A stretch of DNA of 64,000 bases from UBA1227 sp045642705 (GCA_045642705.1 JAZUJK010000008.1:34083-98082); one strand, 5' to 3'. Counted from the first letter of the stretch, positions 27,327 through 36,420 are shown. The notes: generated by a model not told the origin, from the sequence alone. Numbers and translations: made by a program.

Positions 27327-29888
27327 TTAGATATATTTAAGAAGTGTTTTCTTGAGCAGATGAATATCAAGTGGCTTGGCCAAATGATCATTCATTCCAG
27401 CTTCAAATGCTTTCTTCTTATCCTCATCAAATGCATTTGCTGTCATCGCAATAATTGGCAATTTATCGACATCTTGTACATCTGTCATCTCACGTATAGC
27501 GCGAGTTGCTTTGTAGCCGTCCATATAAGGCATTTGGATGTCCATGAGGACAATATCATAATATCTGCCATCCTTGTGTTCTGCGATCATAGAGACAGCC
27601 TCAGAGCCATCTGTTGCTTCCTCAACTATGATGCCTTCTTCTTCCAAGGTATCCTTGGCAATATCACGATTGAGCTGATTGTCCTCAACAAGCAAAACAC
27701 GTTTACCTTGAAGTGACAATTTCATATCAATTTCTTCTTCACCAAGTCTTCTATGAATTGGCAAATCAGTAAGTTCTAGTTCAAATGTGATTGTAACTGT
27801 TGTGCCGACATTATATTCACTCTCAACGGAGATTTCTCCGCCCATCATATCAACAAGTTTCTTGGTGATTGACATACCAAGACCAGTTCCTTGAATACCA
27901 CTAGTTGTAGATGTCTGTTCACGTGAGAATGAGTCGAAAATATGCTCAAGGAATTCCTTGGACATTCCAATACCATTATCCTTTACTTTGATAACGTACT
28001 TGGCAAAATTCTCTTTTTTACTTTCCTCTTCCTCAACAGAGAGATTGATATATCCGCCTGCATTAGTATATTTAATTGAATTACCAACAGTATTCATAAG
28101 AATTCTGTTGAGACGTAAATCATCACAGAGTACTTCGTCATGATCACAACTGTAATTGAGTGTGAGATCAAGGCTCTTTTGCTCAGCTGAGAACATCATA
28201 ATCTCAAAGAACTTGCTTAGTGACTCTCTGAGATTCATAGCCTCTTTTTCAATTGTGACATTACCACTCTCAATACGGCTCATATCAAGAATATCATTGA
28301 TAAGACCGAGAAGTTGTCTACTTGATGATTGTACATTTGTTAGGCATTCATGAACCTTGTCCTTATCATCAATATACTTTTCTGCCATATTAGTAAATCC
28401 TACGATAGCATTCATAGGTGTTCTAATATCATGACTCATTGAGAATAGGAATTCAGATTTCGCTAAGCTTGCAGCCTCAGCACGGTCACGTGCCTCATGA
28501 AGGCTCTTTTCATATTCTTTTGTCTGTCGGATTTCATCATCACGATTAGCAAAAGATAAAACGACAATATGAGGCTCTTCTTTTACATCGCTCATCTTAA
28601 TATAACGTGCTTCCCAGAAGTTGCCAGACTTGGTCTGATATGTGATAGCAAATGATTTCTTATTTCTTAGTTCCTGCTTTAAATTAGCAATTGTAGCTCC
28701 ATAAGAAACCTTAGCTGCATATTCCTCTGTTATAAATGCTGAGACATAGAGATTTAGAATAGCTGAATATTTGTCAATGTCCTCAATCATCTCACCGATA
28801 TTGGACATAACATTTTTAGATATGTTAGATATATCAAATGAGTCCTCATCGAGATTTACAAGACATAGAGCATCAAAGTCTGTTGCAAGAATATCGACCA
28901 AGTCCTTGGTCTCCTTAACGTCCTTGCTCTGCTTCTTAATAATCTCACGGTTCTCTTCAAGTTCCCTATTTAACTTATCGCTGATTACTTTACGATAATC
29001 AACATATAAGAGGCCAACAATTGTTGATAAGAGAATTATTCCGACAATTATTACAGTTAAATAAAGTCTGTCACTTGTCGTAATATATGGTGCAGCATAA
29101 GCATTTATCTTCAAACCATTTATGTCGGTAGAAACAAAAGATGCACCAAATGAATCTGAATTGCCTTTAAATGGCTTTTCTGATTCAGCAACAGCATATT
29201 CTTTATCTGTTAAAGAATCAATTACTGCTACTCTAGAAACCATATTACCATTTCCATAAGCATCATCAATGCTAATTTGGATATTACTAAATACCTTATC
29301 AGGGTCCAAGACAATAACAGCAAGTCCCCAATATTCACTAACATTGTCATGATTTAAATCAACATAGATTGGAAGAAGTCCAATTATTGATAATTCATTG
29401 CGGATTTTAAAATCACTTCTGATATAGAACTTATCATTTGCTGTATTGGTCTTGAATTGTTCAGTATTTACATCATCCGTAAAATTATAACCATAAAATG
29501 ACGAATTACCTTCATACGGATATACATAGGTTACTGTATTATCCTTAGCAAATGCAACAGTTGAAATAACAGAATTATCCTTCATCATTCGCTTGGCAAT
29601 TTGATCAAACTTTTCACGATTGATATTTCCATCAGTATAAACCATGTATTCTTCCATGATTCGCATATTGGAAAAGTTTGCATTGAAATTGTCATAAGCA
29701 GTAGTAGATACAGTTCTAGCAAAAGCATCAGCATTCTTAAATGCAATATTTCCCATATAAACTGTATAAACTAGTAAGCATAGTCCACATACAGCTCCAG
29801 CAATTAGAAATGAAGAAAAAAATGTTATGCTTAAAATATATTCTTTTAAGAAACGCTTAAGAGTCATCTTCTCTTTTTTCTGTTCCAT
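27327..29888 (-). CDS. Hybrid sensor histidine kinase/response regulator
   Basis: 853 residues. One membrane segment at about 17-43, an extracytoplasmic sensor region (about 44-278, Cache-like by length and position), a second membrane segment (about 280-303), a coiled coil, a PAS-like region (about 330-455), HisKA with H486 in FSMSHDIRTP, an ATPase domain (NSIKYT, DNGIGMS, GTGLGMS), and a C-terminal receiver with D783 in LMDIQMPYMDG. The ATG used has CGGGTG upstream; a TTG 15 bases earlier is less likely. No output domain and no partner regulator are adjacent, so signal and target are unknown. Confidence 0.92.
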   Translation of the reverse strand: MEQKKEKMTLKRFLKEYILSITFFSSFLIAGAVCGLCLLVYTVYMGNIAFKNADAFARTVSTTAYDNFNANFSNMRIMEEYMVYTDGNINREKFDQIAKRMMKDNSVISTVAFAKDNTVTYVYPYEGNSSFYGYNFTDDVNTEQFKTNTANDKFYIRSDFKIRNELSIIGLLPIYVDLNHDNVSEYWGLAVIVLDPDKVFSNIQISIDDAYGNGNMVSRVAVIDSLTDKEYAVAESEKPFKGNSDSFGASFVSTDINGLKINAYAAPYITTSDRLYLTVIIVGIILLSTIVGLLYVDYRKVISDKLNRELEENREIIKKQSKDVKETKDLVDILATDFDALCLVNLDEDSFDISNISKNVMSNIGEMIEDIDKYSAILNLYVSAFITEEYAAKVSYGATIANLKQELRNKKSFAITYQTKSGNFWEARYIKMSDVKEEPHIVVLSFANRDDEIRQTKEYEKSLHEARDRAEAASLAKSEFLFSMSHDIRTPMNAIVGFTNMAEKYIDDKDKVHECLTNVQSSSRQLLGLINDILDMSRIESGNVTIEKEAMNLRESLSKFFEIMMFSAEQKSLDLTLNYSCDHDEVLCDDLRLNRILMNTVGNSIKYTNAGGYINLSVEEEESKKENFAKYVIKVKDNGIGMSKEFLEHIFDSFSREQTSTTSGIQGTGLGMSITKKLVDMMGGEISVESEYNVGTTVTITFELELTDLPIHRRLGEEEIDMKLSLQGKRVLLVEDNQLNRDIAKDTLEEEGIIVEEATDGSEAVSMIAEHKDGRYYDIVLMDIQMPYMDGYKATRAIREMTDVQDVDKLPIIAMTANAFDEDKKKAFEAGMNDHLAKPLDIHLLKKTLLKYI

Positions 29889-29900
29889 ATAAACACCCGA

Positions 29901-29930
29901 CAAAAAGCCAGTGAAAATTAATCACTGGCT
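29901..29930 (-). terminator. Terminator between yajC and the hybrid kinase
   Basis: 9-bp perfect stem AGCCAGTGA / TCACTGGCT (29906-29914 with 29922-29930), T run on the minus strand. The kinase starts 13 bases beyond it, so it ends the queA-tgt-yajC transcript. Confidence 0.8.
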
Positions 29931-29936
29931 AATAAA

Positions 29937-30344
29937 TTACTTATTTTTCTTACTATTCTTAGCTTCCTGTGCTGCCTTCATCTTAGCAGCCTTGAGTTCC
30001 TCAGCCTTCTTATCAGCTGTAATATTCTTGGCTATAGCAGATTTAGTAAAGCGAAGTTTGGTTCTATCAGCGCCAGTTTCGATATCAATAGACTCCTCTT
30101 TTACTGTTACAACCTTGCCGAGTACACCACCAATTGTTAAAATCTCATCTCCAATTTTAACACCGTCGCGCATATCCTGCTCGGACTTCTGCTGTTTCTT
30201 ATCTCTACGTGTAAGCACGTACATATAAACTATGATAAAAACAAGGAAGATAATCATAAAGAGGCCTGAACCACCTGCTCCTCCTTGAGCGCCGCCTTGT
30301 GCAGCTGCCTGTGAACTCATATTAAGCAATGTTGCAAAATCCAT
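29937..30344 (-). CDS. yajC: Preprotein translocase subunit YajC
   Basis: 135 residues: a short N terminus, one membrane segment (about 28-46), then the conserved RRDKKQQKSEQDMRDGVKIG and DEILTIGGVLGKVV block. YajC associates with SecDF and the Sec translocon. The C terminus is Lys/Ala-rich. The order queA-tgt-yajC is widely conserved; secD and secF, often next, are absent here. The ATG at 30344 is preceded by GGAGGG. Confidence 0.93.
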   Translation of the reverse strand: MDFATLLNMSSQAAAQGGAQGGAGGSGLFMIIFLVFIIVYMYVLTRRDKKQQKSEQDMRDGVKIGDEILTIGGVLGKVVTVKEESIDIETGADRTKLRFTKSAIAKNITADKKAEELKAAKMKAAQEAKNSKKNK

Positions 30345-30396
30345 AATGGGTAAACCCTCCAAGTAACTTATATAATAATGTAACTATTTTAACATA

Positions 30397-31527
30397 TTAA
30401 ATTCTAGTGTCAAGCAAGTCGACATATTTATCATGGAACTCAGTATAACGGTCCTCATCGATTGCACGTCTTATCTCTACCATCAAATTGTTATAGAAAT
30501 AGAGATTATGCTGTACACAGAGACGCATTCCGAGCATTTCCTTTGCTTTTAGCAAGTGCCTGATATAGGCACGGGAATGCGTGCGACATGTAGGACAGTC
30601 GCAATGCGGATCGATTGGAGACTCGTCACGTTCATACTTGGCGTTATTGAGATTAATAACGCCGTCCCACGTGAAGAGCTGGCCGTGGCGCGCATTGCGG
30701 CTCGGCATAACGCAGTCAAAGAGGTCGACACCACGATATACGCCTTCAATGATATTGCCAGGTGTACCAACACCCATAAGATAACGAATCTTATCGCGCG
30801 GTGCGACACCATTTACTGCGGTAATGATGCGATACATATCCTCTTTTGGCTCACCTACTGCGAGACCTCCTATTGCATAGCCATCGAGGTCGAGCTTGGC
30901 AATCTCCTCCATATGCTTGATACGTAGGTCATCGTATGTACAGCCCTGATTGATACCAAAGAGCATCTGTTCCTTATTGATTGTGTCATAAAGTGAATTG
31001 AGACGTTCCATCTCTTCCTTACAACGTAGGAGCCAGCGAGTTGTTCGCTCACAAGAGTCCTTGGCATAGTTGTATGGAGCGGGATTCTCGACGCATTCAT
31101 CAAATGCCATTGCAATAGTGGATCCGAGATTTGACTGAATTCTCATAGATTCCTCTGGACCCATAAAAATATGGCGACCATCAATATGAGAATTAAAGTC
31201 TACTCCCTCCTCACGAATCTTGCGAAGTTTAGCAAGTGAGAAGACTTGGAATCCACCAGAGTCTGTGAGAATTGGACCTTCCCATCCAGTGAACTTGTGA
31301 AGTCCACCCATGTCACGTACCAATTCATCACCTGGTCTCACATGGAGATGATATGTATTGCATAGCATAACCTGGCAACCAATATTCTTGAGGTCATCAG
31401 CCTCAAGACCACCCTTGATTGCTCCGCATGTTGCAACATTTTGAAAAGCTGGAGTCTGCACAGTGCCGTGTGGAGTAATAAACTCACCGCGTCTTGCCTC
31501 TCCATCTGTTTTTAGCAACTTATACAT
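30397..31527 (-). CDS. tgt: Queuine tRNA-ribosyltransferase
   Basis: 376 residues, full length for bacterial TGT. It exchanges guanine-34 of GUN-anticodon tRNAs for a queuosine precursor base. Active-site region TDSGGFQVFSL, base-recognition GGLAVGEP, YLMGVGTP and a zinc site near the C terminus (CDCPTC plus a later His) are visible. It follows queA by 11 bases, with GAGGA as ribosome binding site. No queuosine precursor synthesis genes are in the window. Confidence 0.96.
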   Translation of the reverse strand: MYKLLKTDGEARRGEFITPHGTVQTPAFQNVATCGAIKGGLEADDLKNIGCQVMLCNTYHLHVRPGDELVRDMGGLHKFTGWEGPILTDSGGFQVFSLAKLRKIREEGVDFNSHIDGRHIFMGPEESMRIQSNLGSTIAMAFDECVENPAPYNYAKDSCERTTRWLLRCKEEMERLNSLYDTINKEQMLFGINQGCTYDDLRIKHMEEIAKLDLDGYAIGGLAVGEPKEDMYRIITAVNGVAPRDKIRYLMGVGTPGNIIEGVYRGVDLFDCVMPSRNARHGQLFTWDGVINLNNAKYERDESPIDPHCDCPTCRTHSRAYIRHLLKAKEMLGMRLCVQHNLYFYNNLMVEIRRAIDEDRYTEFHDKYVDLLDTRI

Positions 31528-31538
31528 AAATTCATCCT

Positions 31539-32585
31539 CTATGAAATCATCATCGAATCACCGAATGAGAAAAATCTATATTCCTCTTTTACGGCTTCAT
31601 TATATGCGTTCATCGTTTTATCATATCCAAGGAATGCCGATACGAGCATGATAAGCGTGCTCTCAGGCAAATGGAAATTAGTAATGAGTGCATCAATGCA
31701 TTTAAACTCATATCCAGGATAGATAAATATCTCAGTGCTATCCTCATCTGCGCGTATCTCGCCACCGAACTTGCTTGCAACAGCTTCAAGAGTTCTGCAA
31801 GAAGTTGTGCCAACTGAGATTATACGGCCACCTGCTTTCTTGGTCTCATTAATAAGATCAGCAGTTTCCTGTGGCAACCAATAATGTTCACTGTGCATCT
31901 TGTGCTTGGTCACATCATCAACCTTAACAGGTCTAAATGTGCCAAGACCAACATGGAGTGTAACATATCCGATATTTACACCCATATCCTCAATTCTCTT
32001 CATGAGTTCAGGTGTGAAATGGAGACCAGCTGTAGGCGCTGCAGCGCTTCCGAGTTCCTTGGAATATACTGTCTGATATCTCTCCTTGTCCTCCAATTTT
32101 TCAGTGATATATGGAGGAAGAGGCATCTGTCCAATTTCGTCTAAGATAGCAAAGAAATTGCCGTCAAAGAAGAATTTAACAATTCGATTTCCATCGTCCA
32201 AAATATCTATTACTTCACACGTGAGAAGTCCTTCTCCAAATGTAAACTTGGTGCCAATTTTAGCGCGCTTGCCTGGGCCACAGAGACACTCCCAAGTGTC
32301 ATACTCCTTTTGACTGAGCAAAAGGAATTCCACAACTGCTCCTGTCTCCTCTTTCACGCCGTATATACGGCAAGGCAGCACGCGCGTATTATTCATTATG
32401 AGCGTATCGCCTGGTTTTAGATAATCAAGTATATCTGTAAAATGCCTATGTTCCAATTCTCCAGTTGATTTATCAACGTGAAGAAGGCGCGAAGAATCAC
32501 GTTGCTCCAGCGGATGCTGAGCAATTAGTCTCTCCGGCAATTCGTAGAAAAAATCAGACGTTTTAAGAGAATTGTTCATTGACAT
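31539..32585 (-). CDS. queA: S-adenosylmethionine:tRNA ribosyltransferase-isomerase
   Basis: 348 residues, standard QueA length. It transfers and isomerises the ribose of SAM onto the preQ1 base in tRNA to form epoxyqueuosine. LPERLIAQHPLEQRDSSRLL, PTAGLHFT and NFHLPESTLIMLVSAF are family signatures. The start at 32585 has GAGAGG 6-9 bases upstream. Its first codons overlap the predicted asd promoter on the other strand. Confidence 0.96.
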   Translation of the reverse strand: MSMNNSLKTSDFFYELPERLIAQHPLEQRDSSRLLHVDKSTGELEHRHFTDILDYLKPGDTLIMNNTRVLPCRIYGVKEETGAVVEFLLLSQKEYDTWECLCGPGKRAKIGTKFTFGEGLLTCEVIDILDDGNRIVKFFFDGNFFAILDEIGQMPLPPYITEKLEDKERYQTVYSKELGSAAAPTAGLHFTPELMKRIEDMGVNIGYVTLHVGLGTFRPVKVDDVTKHKMHSEHYWLPQETADLINETKKAGGRIISVGTTSCRTLEAVASKFGGEIRADEDSTEIFIYPGYEFKCIDALITNFHLPESTLIMLVSAFLGYDKTMNAYNEAVKEEYRFFSFGDSMMIS

Positions 32586-32606
32586 TAAGCCTCTCTCGTT
32601 TATAAT
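32579..32606 (+). promoter_or_regulatory. Predicted promoter for asd
   Basis: Consensus TTGACA (32579-32584), 16-base spacer, consensus TATAAT (32601-32606). The -35 box overlaps the first codons of queA on the opposite strand. Confidence 0.7.
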
Positions 32607-32621
32607 AATTAAGCATAAAGT

Positions 32622-32649
32622 ATTATATCAAAGAAGAATTTATTTACAA
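32622..32649 (-). promoter_or_regulatory. Predicted promoter for queA
   Basis: On the minus strand TTGTAA (32649-32644), 16-base spacer, TATAAT (32627-32622). It lies in the asd leader, next to the asd ribosome binding site. Confidence 0.6.
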
Positions 32650-32661
32650 GGGGTTTTAATT

Positions 32662-33744
32662 ATGAAAAAGTACAACGTTGGTATTGTTGGCGCAACAGGT
32701 ATGGTTGGTCAGCGTTTCATGACTATCCTTGAAAACCACCCATGGTTTGATGTCAAGGTACTCGCTGCATCATCACGTTCCGCAGGTAAGACATATAAGG
32801 AAGCTGTTGGAGACAAATGGGCTATGACCACTCCTATCCCTGCATCTATGGCTGACATGATTATTATGGATGCCGATAATGATGTTGAGAAGATTGGTGA
32901 AATCGTAGACTTCGTATTCTGCGCAGTTAACCTTGATAAGGATGCAACCAAGGCAATTGAAGAGAAATATGCCAAGGCTGAAATCCCAGTAGTTTCTAAC
33001 AACAGTGCTAACCGTCACACCCCTGACGTTCCAATGGTTGTTCCAGAGCTCAATGCTGATCACATCAAAATTATTGAGGCTCAGAAGAAGCGTCTCGGCA
33101 CAAAGCGTGGCTTTATCGCAGTTAAGTCGAACTGCTCACTTCAGTCATATGTTCCTGCTATCTTCCCACTCGATAAGAAATATGGCGTAGAAGATGTTCT
33201 CGTATGCACATACCAGGCAATTTCAGGCGCTGGTAAAACATTTGATACATGGCCAGAGATGCTCGATAATGTTATTCCATTCATCGGCGGTGAAGAGGAA
33301 AAATCAGAGCAAGAGCCACTCAAGATTTGGGGTAAAATTGAGGGCGATGTAATCGTTCCAGCAACAGAGCCTCACTTCACAGCACAGTGCCTCCGTGTAC
33401 CTGTATCAGACGGTCATATGGCTGCTGTATTCGTACGTTTCAAGAACAAGCCATCTAAGGAAGAAATCCTCTCAGTATGGAAAGAGTTCAAGGGTCGCGC
33501 TCAGGAGCTTGATTTACCATCTGCTCCAAAGCAGTTCCTCAACTACTTCGAAGAGGACAATCTCCCACAGACTAAGTTACAGCGTAACCTCGAGAACGGT
33601 ATGGCTATCTCAATCGGTCGTCTTCGTCCTGATACGCAGTACGACTACAAATTTGTATGTCTCTCACATAATACTCTTCGTGGTGCAGCTGGTGGCGCAG
33701 TACTCTATGCTGAGCTCCTCGCAGCAGAAGGTTATATGGACTAA
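32662..33744 (+). CDS. asd: Aspartate-semialdehyde dehydrogenase
   Basis: 360 residues. It reduces aspartyl-4-phosphate with NADPH to the semialdehyde, the branch point to lysine, diaminopimelate, threonine and methionine. GATGMVGQRF is the nucleotide-binding loop, SNCSLQ holds the catalytic cysteine, and GAGKTFDTWPEM lies in the dimer region. The 350-360 residue form with these motifs is the archaeal/fungal type, common in Clostridia, rather than the E. coli type. The frame is open upstream, but the ATG at 32662 has AAGGGG correctly spaced. Strong codon bias suggests high expression. Confidence 0.94.
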   Translation: MKKYNVGIVGATGMVGQRFMTILENHPWFDVKVLAASSRSAGKTYKEAVGDKWAMTTPIPASMADMIIMDADNDVEKIGEIVDFVFCAVNLDKDATKAIEEKYAKAEIPVVSNNSANRHTPDVPMVVPELNADHIKIIEAQKKRLGTKRGFIAVKSNCSLQSYVPAIFPLDKKYGVEDVLVCTYQAISGAGKTFDTWPEMLDNVIPFIGGEEEKSEQEPLKIWGKIEGDVIVPATEPHFTAQCLRVPVSDGHMAAVFVRFKNKPSKEEILSVWKEFKGRAQELDLPSAPKQFLNYFEEDNLPQTKLQRNLENGMAISIGRLRPDTQYDYKFVCLSHNTLRGAAGGAVLYAELLAAEGYMD

Positions 33745-33767
33745 TCAATAATCAATATGCAATAAAA

Positions 33768-33801
33768 AAAGGCTGTTGCTCTAAAAGCAACAGCCTTTAA
33801 T
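33768..33801. terminator. Bidirectional terminator
   Basis: 13-bp perfect stem AAAGGCTGTTGCT / AGCAACAGCCTTT (33768-33780 with 33786-33798), 5-base loop, between asd and the convergent membrane gene. Confidence 0.87.
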
Positions 33802-33807
33802 TATGTC

Positions 33808-34083
33808 TTACTTTCCTTCTTTGTTGAGTCTAAGAAGAAGTGGAAGCCACCAAGCAAAACCATAGCAATAGCACTTAGCAATTGATGTCATGAGATCAAG
33901 ACCAGCACGCTTACCTGTCTTAATACCGATAACGAGGTTCTGAAGTGTGTGAGCACCGAACATAAGCCAAATGCAAATTGTATTTTTCTTCCAAGCTGCA
34001 ATGATAAAGCTACCGAGCCACATTGCAAGACTTGAGAAACCAGCTACTACATCCCATAATTTTGTTTGTAGAAAATTGTACAT
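33808..34083 (-). CDS. Small membrane protein, 91 aa, unknown
   Basis: Two or three hydrophobic segments (about 10-32, 36-54 and 68-84), many Trp residues (KLWDVVAG, CIWLMFGAH, GFAWWLPLLLR) and a basic end. I do not recognise a family. It has an AAAGGAGA ribosome binding site and, 31 bases upstream, the GTTCATAAA motif found twice more in this methyl-transfer locus, so it may belong to the same regulon. A membrane step such as substrate entry or anchoring is conceivable, but this is only a guess from context. Confidence 0.65.
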   Translation of the reverse strand: MYNFLQTKLWDVVAGFSSLAMWLGSFIIAAWKKNTICIWLMFGAHTLQNLVIGIKTGKRAGLDLMTSIAKCYCYGFAWWLPLLLRLNKEGK

Positions 34084-34113
34084 AATTAACTCTCCTTTAA
34101 ATTAATTGTTCCG

Positions 34114-34122
34114 TTTATGAAC
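34114..34122 (-). promoter_or_regulatory. GTTCATAAA motif, copy 1
   Basis: GTTCATAAA read on the minus strand, 31 bases before the 91-aa membrane gene. It sits inside a dyad, GTTC-n7-GAAC, with flanking AATTG/CAATT arms. Confidence 0.35.
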
Positions 34123-34186
34123 CAATTAAATTTTATCATATAAAAGAAAGATAAAGCATGTACAATAGTCGCAAAGTGTCCAAGTT

Positions 34187-34708
34187 CTACTTGATTTTCT
34201 TGATGGCAGTAAGTAGATAAGGCATCACTGCGCCAAAGGCTATACCTTTTGCCACAGCAACAACTAGCCTTACAGCTAGTGAGCCCATGATAATACCAAC
34301 ATAATAATAGTGGTTTATCTTACTATCAAGATAAATTACGCCTGTATTTAAAACTGAAATCAATACTTCAGCCACAAGTGTTACAATAACAAATTTGATC
34401 TTGCTTGTATCAAATTTGTCCTTCTTGGCTATCAGTCCACAGATGAGACCTGCAAGGATATATGGAAGCATCCATAGCACTGTCGTGTATGCAAATCCAT
34501 ATCTTAGAAGTTGATAAATCAATGTACCAACTCCACCTATTAGCATGCCATCAACTGGGCCAAGCAAAAATGCACCTATGAAAATCGGAAGCGACTCAAA
34601 GGTAATCTTAATAACTGTTGCATCAATTGAAATATAACCAAGCAATGCAACCATGGCTGCGAGTAATGCATCAATTACAAGCTTAAATGTCTTATTGTTG
34701 TTTTTCAA
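34187..34708 (-). CDS. folT: ECF transporter S component, folate (FolT-like)
   Basis: 173 residues, about six membrane segments. Features such as FESLPIFIGAFLLGPVDGMLIGG and a GFAYTTVLWMLPYILAGLICG segment fit the substrate-binding S component of a group II energy-coupling-factor transporter; the ECF ATPases and T component must be encoded elsewhere. The frame continues upstream through the riboswitch, but the proper start is TTG at 34708: GGAGG at 34720-34716 is 7 bases before it. A tetrahydrofolate riboswitch immediately upstream supports folate as substrate. Its product would supply the folate used by the adjacent methyltransferase II. Confidence 0.9.
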   Translation of the reverse strand: MKNNNKTFKLVIDALLAAMVALLGYISIDATVIKITFESLPIFIGAFLLGPVDGMLIGGVGTLIYQLLRYGFAYTTVLWMLPYILAGLICGLIAKKDKFDTSKIKFVIVTLVAEVLISVLNTGVIYLDSKINHYYYVGIIMGSLAVRLVVAVAKGIAFGAVMPYLLTAIKKIK

Positions 34709-34715
34709 ATAATAA

Positions 34716-34815
34716 CCTCCAGCGGACGCGAGGTATACATCGCAGACCATGTCCTTCGGTTGGAGTACAACTTCCCATTCCTCCACAACTTAACGCGTAT
34801 ACCTCTACTCTGTAG
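34716..34815 (-). promoter_or_regulatory. Tetrahydrofolate (THF) riboswitch
   Basis: The minus-strand leader contains, in order, GAGTAGA, CGCGTTAAGT, GAATGGGA, CGAAGGACA, GTATACC and GTCCGCT, in the arrangement I know for the THF riboswitch. Helices visible: AGGTATAC with GTATACCT; GTTG(T)GGAG with CTCCAAC; and a closing helix CT-A-CAG with CTG-G-AG. The 3' strand of the closing helix contains the GGAG of the folT ribosome binding site, so ligand binding should hide it and stop translation. There is no terminator hairpin, which again points to translational control. Confidence 0.92.
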
Positions 34816-34825
34816 TTAAATTAAA

Positions 34826-35632
34826 TTATTTTACTGGACCAATTTCACCCTTGCGGAATGCTGTTGTGTACTTACGGCAATGGTTGTCCTTCTCAAGAAG
34901 AACATCTGCTGCAAGCATAACTGCCTTGAGATCACGGTTTGTAAGGTCACCGATAAATGAATCAAGACCTGACTGCATAGCAAGTACGAGGAATGCAGAA
35001 TTCAAAGCCTTCTTTACAGGAAGTGTAAATGAAACATTTGAAAGAGCACCTGTTACTACTGTGCTTGGATACTTCTCCTTTACGCGGCGTGTAGCCTCAG
35101 CAAAAGCAGAAAGAGTATCAGCACGAGTTGATGCATCAAAGATCAAGAGATCGTTGAAGATTCTATCCTCAGAAATGCCATACTCAGCAGCCTTTTCAAT
35201 AAGAGCGAAACAATTTGCAACTTTCTCATCAGCTGTATATGGAACACCATTATCTGATGATGCAAGTGCAACGATTTTCCATTCAGGATTATCACGAAGA
35301 AGTGGGAACAAAATGTCACACTTGTTTCCTTCGAGAGATACTGAGTTAATGAGACCTGGCTCATTAATCTTAGGGAAAACCTTAACGAGCATATTTGGAT
35401 CAGGAGAATCAATACAAATTGGAACTGTATTTACTTCCTGAACACAATCGATAAGCCAGCAAAGTGTATCATATTCTACACTTGCATCTGTTGATGCGCA
35501 TACATCAATATAAGCGCAACCAGCAGCTTCTTGGATACGAACGAGTTCCTGGATATATTCCTTATCACGTGCCTCTATTGCAGCACGTGTCTTAGGAACG
35601 GCACCATTAATCTTCTCACCAATTACTATCAT
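34826..35632 (-). CDS. Methyltetrahydrofolate:corrinoid methyltransferase (methyltransferase II)
   Basis: 268-residue pterin-binding TIM barrel of the AcsE/MetH-pterin/DHPS family. Begins MIVIGEKINGAVPKTR; AGCAYIDVCAS and PICIDSPDP line the pterin pocket, and TGALSNVSFTLPVKKALNSAFL is the conserved C-terminal motif. In four-component O-demethylases this protein moves the methyl group from methylcob(III)alamin on the corrinoid protein to tetrahydrofolate. It starts 1 base after the corrinoid protein stop codon, and the THF riboswitch and folT follow. Confidence 0.92.
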   Translation of the reverse strand: MIVIGEKINGAVPKTRAAIEARDKEYIQELVRIQEAAGCAYIDVCASTDASVEYDTLCWLIDCVQEVNTVPICIDSPDPNMLVKVFPKINEPGLINSVSLEGNKCDILFPLLRDNPEWKIVALASSDNGVPYTADEKVANCFALIEKAAEYGISEDRIFNDLLIFDASTRADTLSAFAEATRRVKEKYPSTVVTGALSNVSFTLPVKKALNSAFLVLAMQSGLDSFIGDLTNRDLKAVMLAADVLLEKDNHCRKYTTAFRKGEIGPVK

Positions 35633-35633
35633 A

Positions 35634-36269
35634 TTACATACCTGCCCATTCTTTACAGATTCTTACTGAGTCTGCTGGAGAATGTGCCCAAGCGTCAGCC
35701 TTCATTGACTCACAAGCCTCAGCAGATACTGGGTTACCACCGATGAGAATCTTAACGTCATCACGGATACCAGCAGCTGTGAATGCATCAATAGTAGCCT
35801 TCATAGAATCAAGAGCAAGTGTCAAAACGCCTGTAAGAGCAACGATTTTAATACCCTGTTCCTTAACTGTCTCAACGATCTTATCTGTAGAAACGTCGAT
35901 ACCAAGGTCAACTACTTCAAAGCCAGCAGCCTCAAAGAATGCCTTAACGATGTTCTTACCGATGTCATGAAGGTCGTCCTTAACTGTTGCGATAACGATC
36001 TTAGCTGATGTGCCAGCGCCGTTACCGTCAGCAAGAAGTGTAGAAAGCTTCTGAACTGCGTCTGTCATGATCTCACCAGCATAGATGAGGTCAGATACGA
36101 AATATTCACCAGTGCCAAATCTGTCACCAACAATATTCATACCCTCTGAGCAAGCGTCAACTGCTTCCTGAGCACCTGTACCAGATGCAAGTACTTCATC
36201 AATGATCTCTACAACGATATCCTCTTCGAGATCGCCCATAGCTTCTGTAAGTTTTTTAAGATCTGCCAT
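35634..36269 (-). CDS. Corrinoid protein of a methyltransferase system
   Basis: 211 residues in two domains: an N-terminal helical cap (about 1-85) and a B12-binding Rossmann domain with D99-L-H101-D-I-G104 (the base-off, His-on DxHxxG motif; His101 is the lower cobalt ligand), ALTGVLTLAL and IGGNPVS. It carries the methyl group between methyltransferases I and II. Strong codon bias and an AGGAGGT-like ribosome binding site suggest abundant synthesis. Its promoter on the minus strand is at 36303-36331. Confidence 0.95.
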   Translation of the reverse strand: MADLKKLTEAMGDLEEDIVVEIIDEVLASGTGAQEAVDACSEGMNIVGDRFGTGEYFVSDLIYAGEIMTDAVQKLSTLLADGNGAGTSAKIVIATVKDDLHDIGKNIVKAFFEAAGFEVVDLGIDVSTDKIVETVKEQGIKIVALTGVLTLALDSMKATIDAFTAAGIRDDVKILIGGNPVSAEACESMKADAWAHSPADSVRICKEWAGM

Positions 36270-36302
36270 AATTTTATACCTCCAAAAAATTTGTACGCAT
36301 TA

Positions 36303-36331
36303 ATTATATAGTACAAATTCTGTAAGTTCAA
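36303..36331 (-). promoter_or_regulatory. Predicted promoter for corrinoid protein-methyltransferase II operon
   Basis: Minus strand TTGAAC (36331-36326), 17-base spacer, TATAAT (36308-36303). Confidence 0.6.
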
Positions 36332-36420
36332 ATAATTTGAGCGCCCAAAGTATAGCAATTTTAATTTTAATATGCTACAATGTGTAGCGTGTTATATTTT
36401 TCCTTACTTCTACGCGATTT

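Noticed and set aside
33808..34083. Possible phage holin in the 91-aa membrane protein
   Set aside because: No lysin or other phage gene is near, and its upstream motif ties it to the methyl-transfer locus.
34709..34786. Longer folT product starting at 34786
   Set aside because: This extension runs through the THF riboswitch; the TTG at 34708 has the correctly spaced ribosome binding site and gives a normal S-component N terminus.
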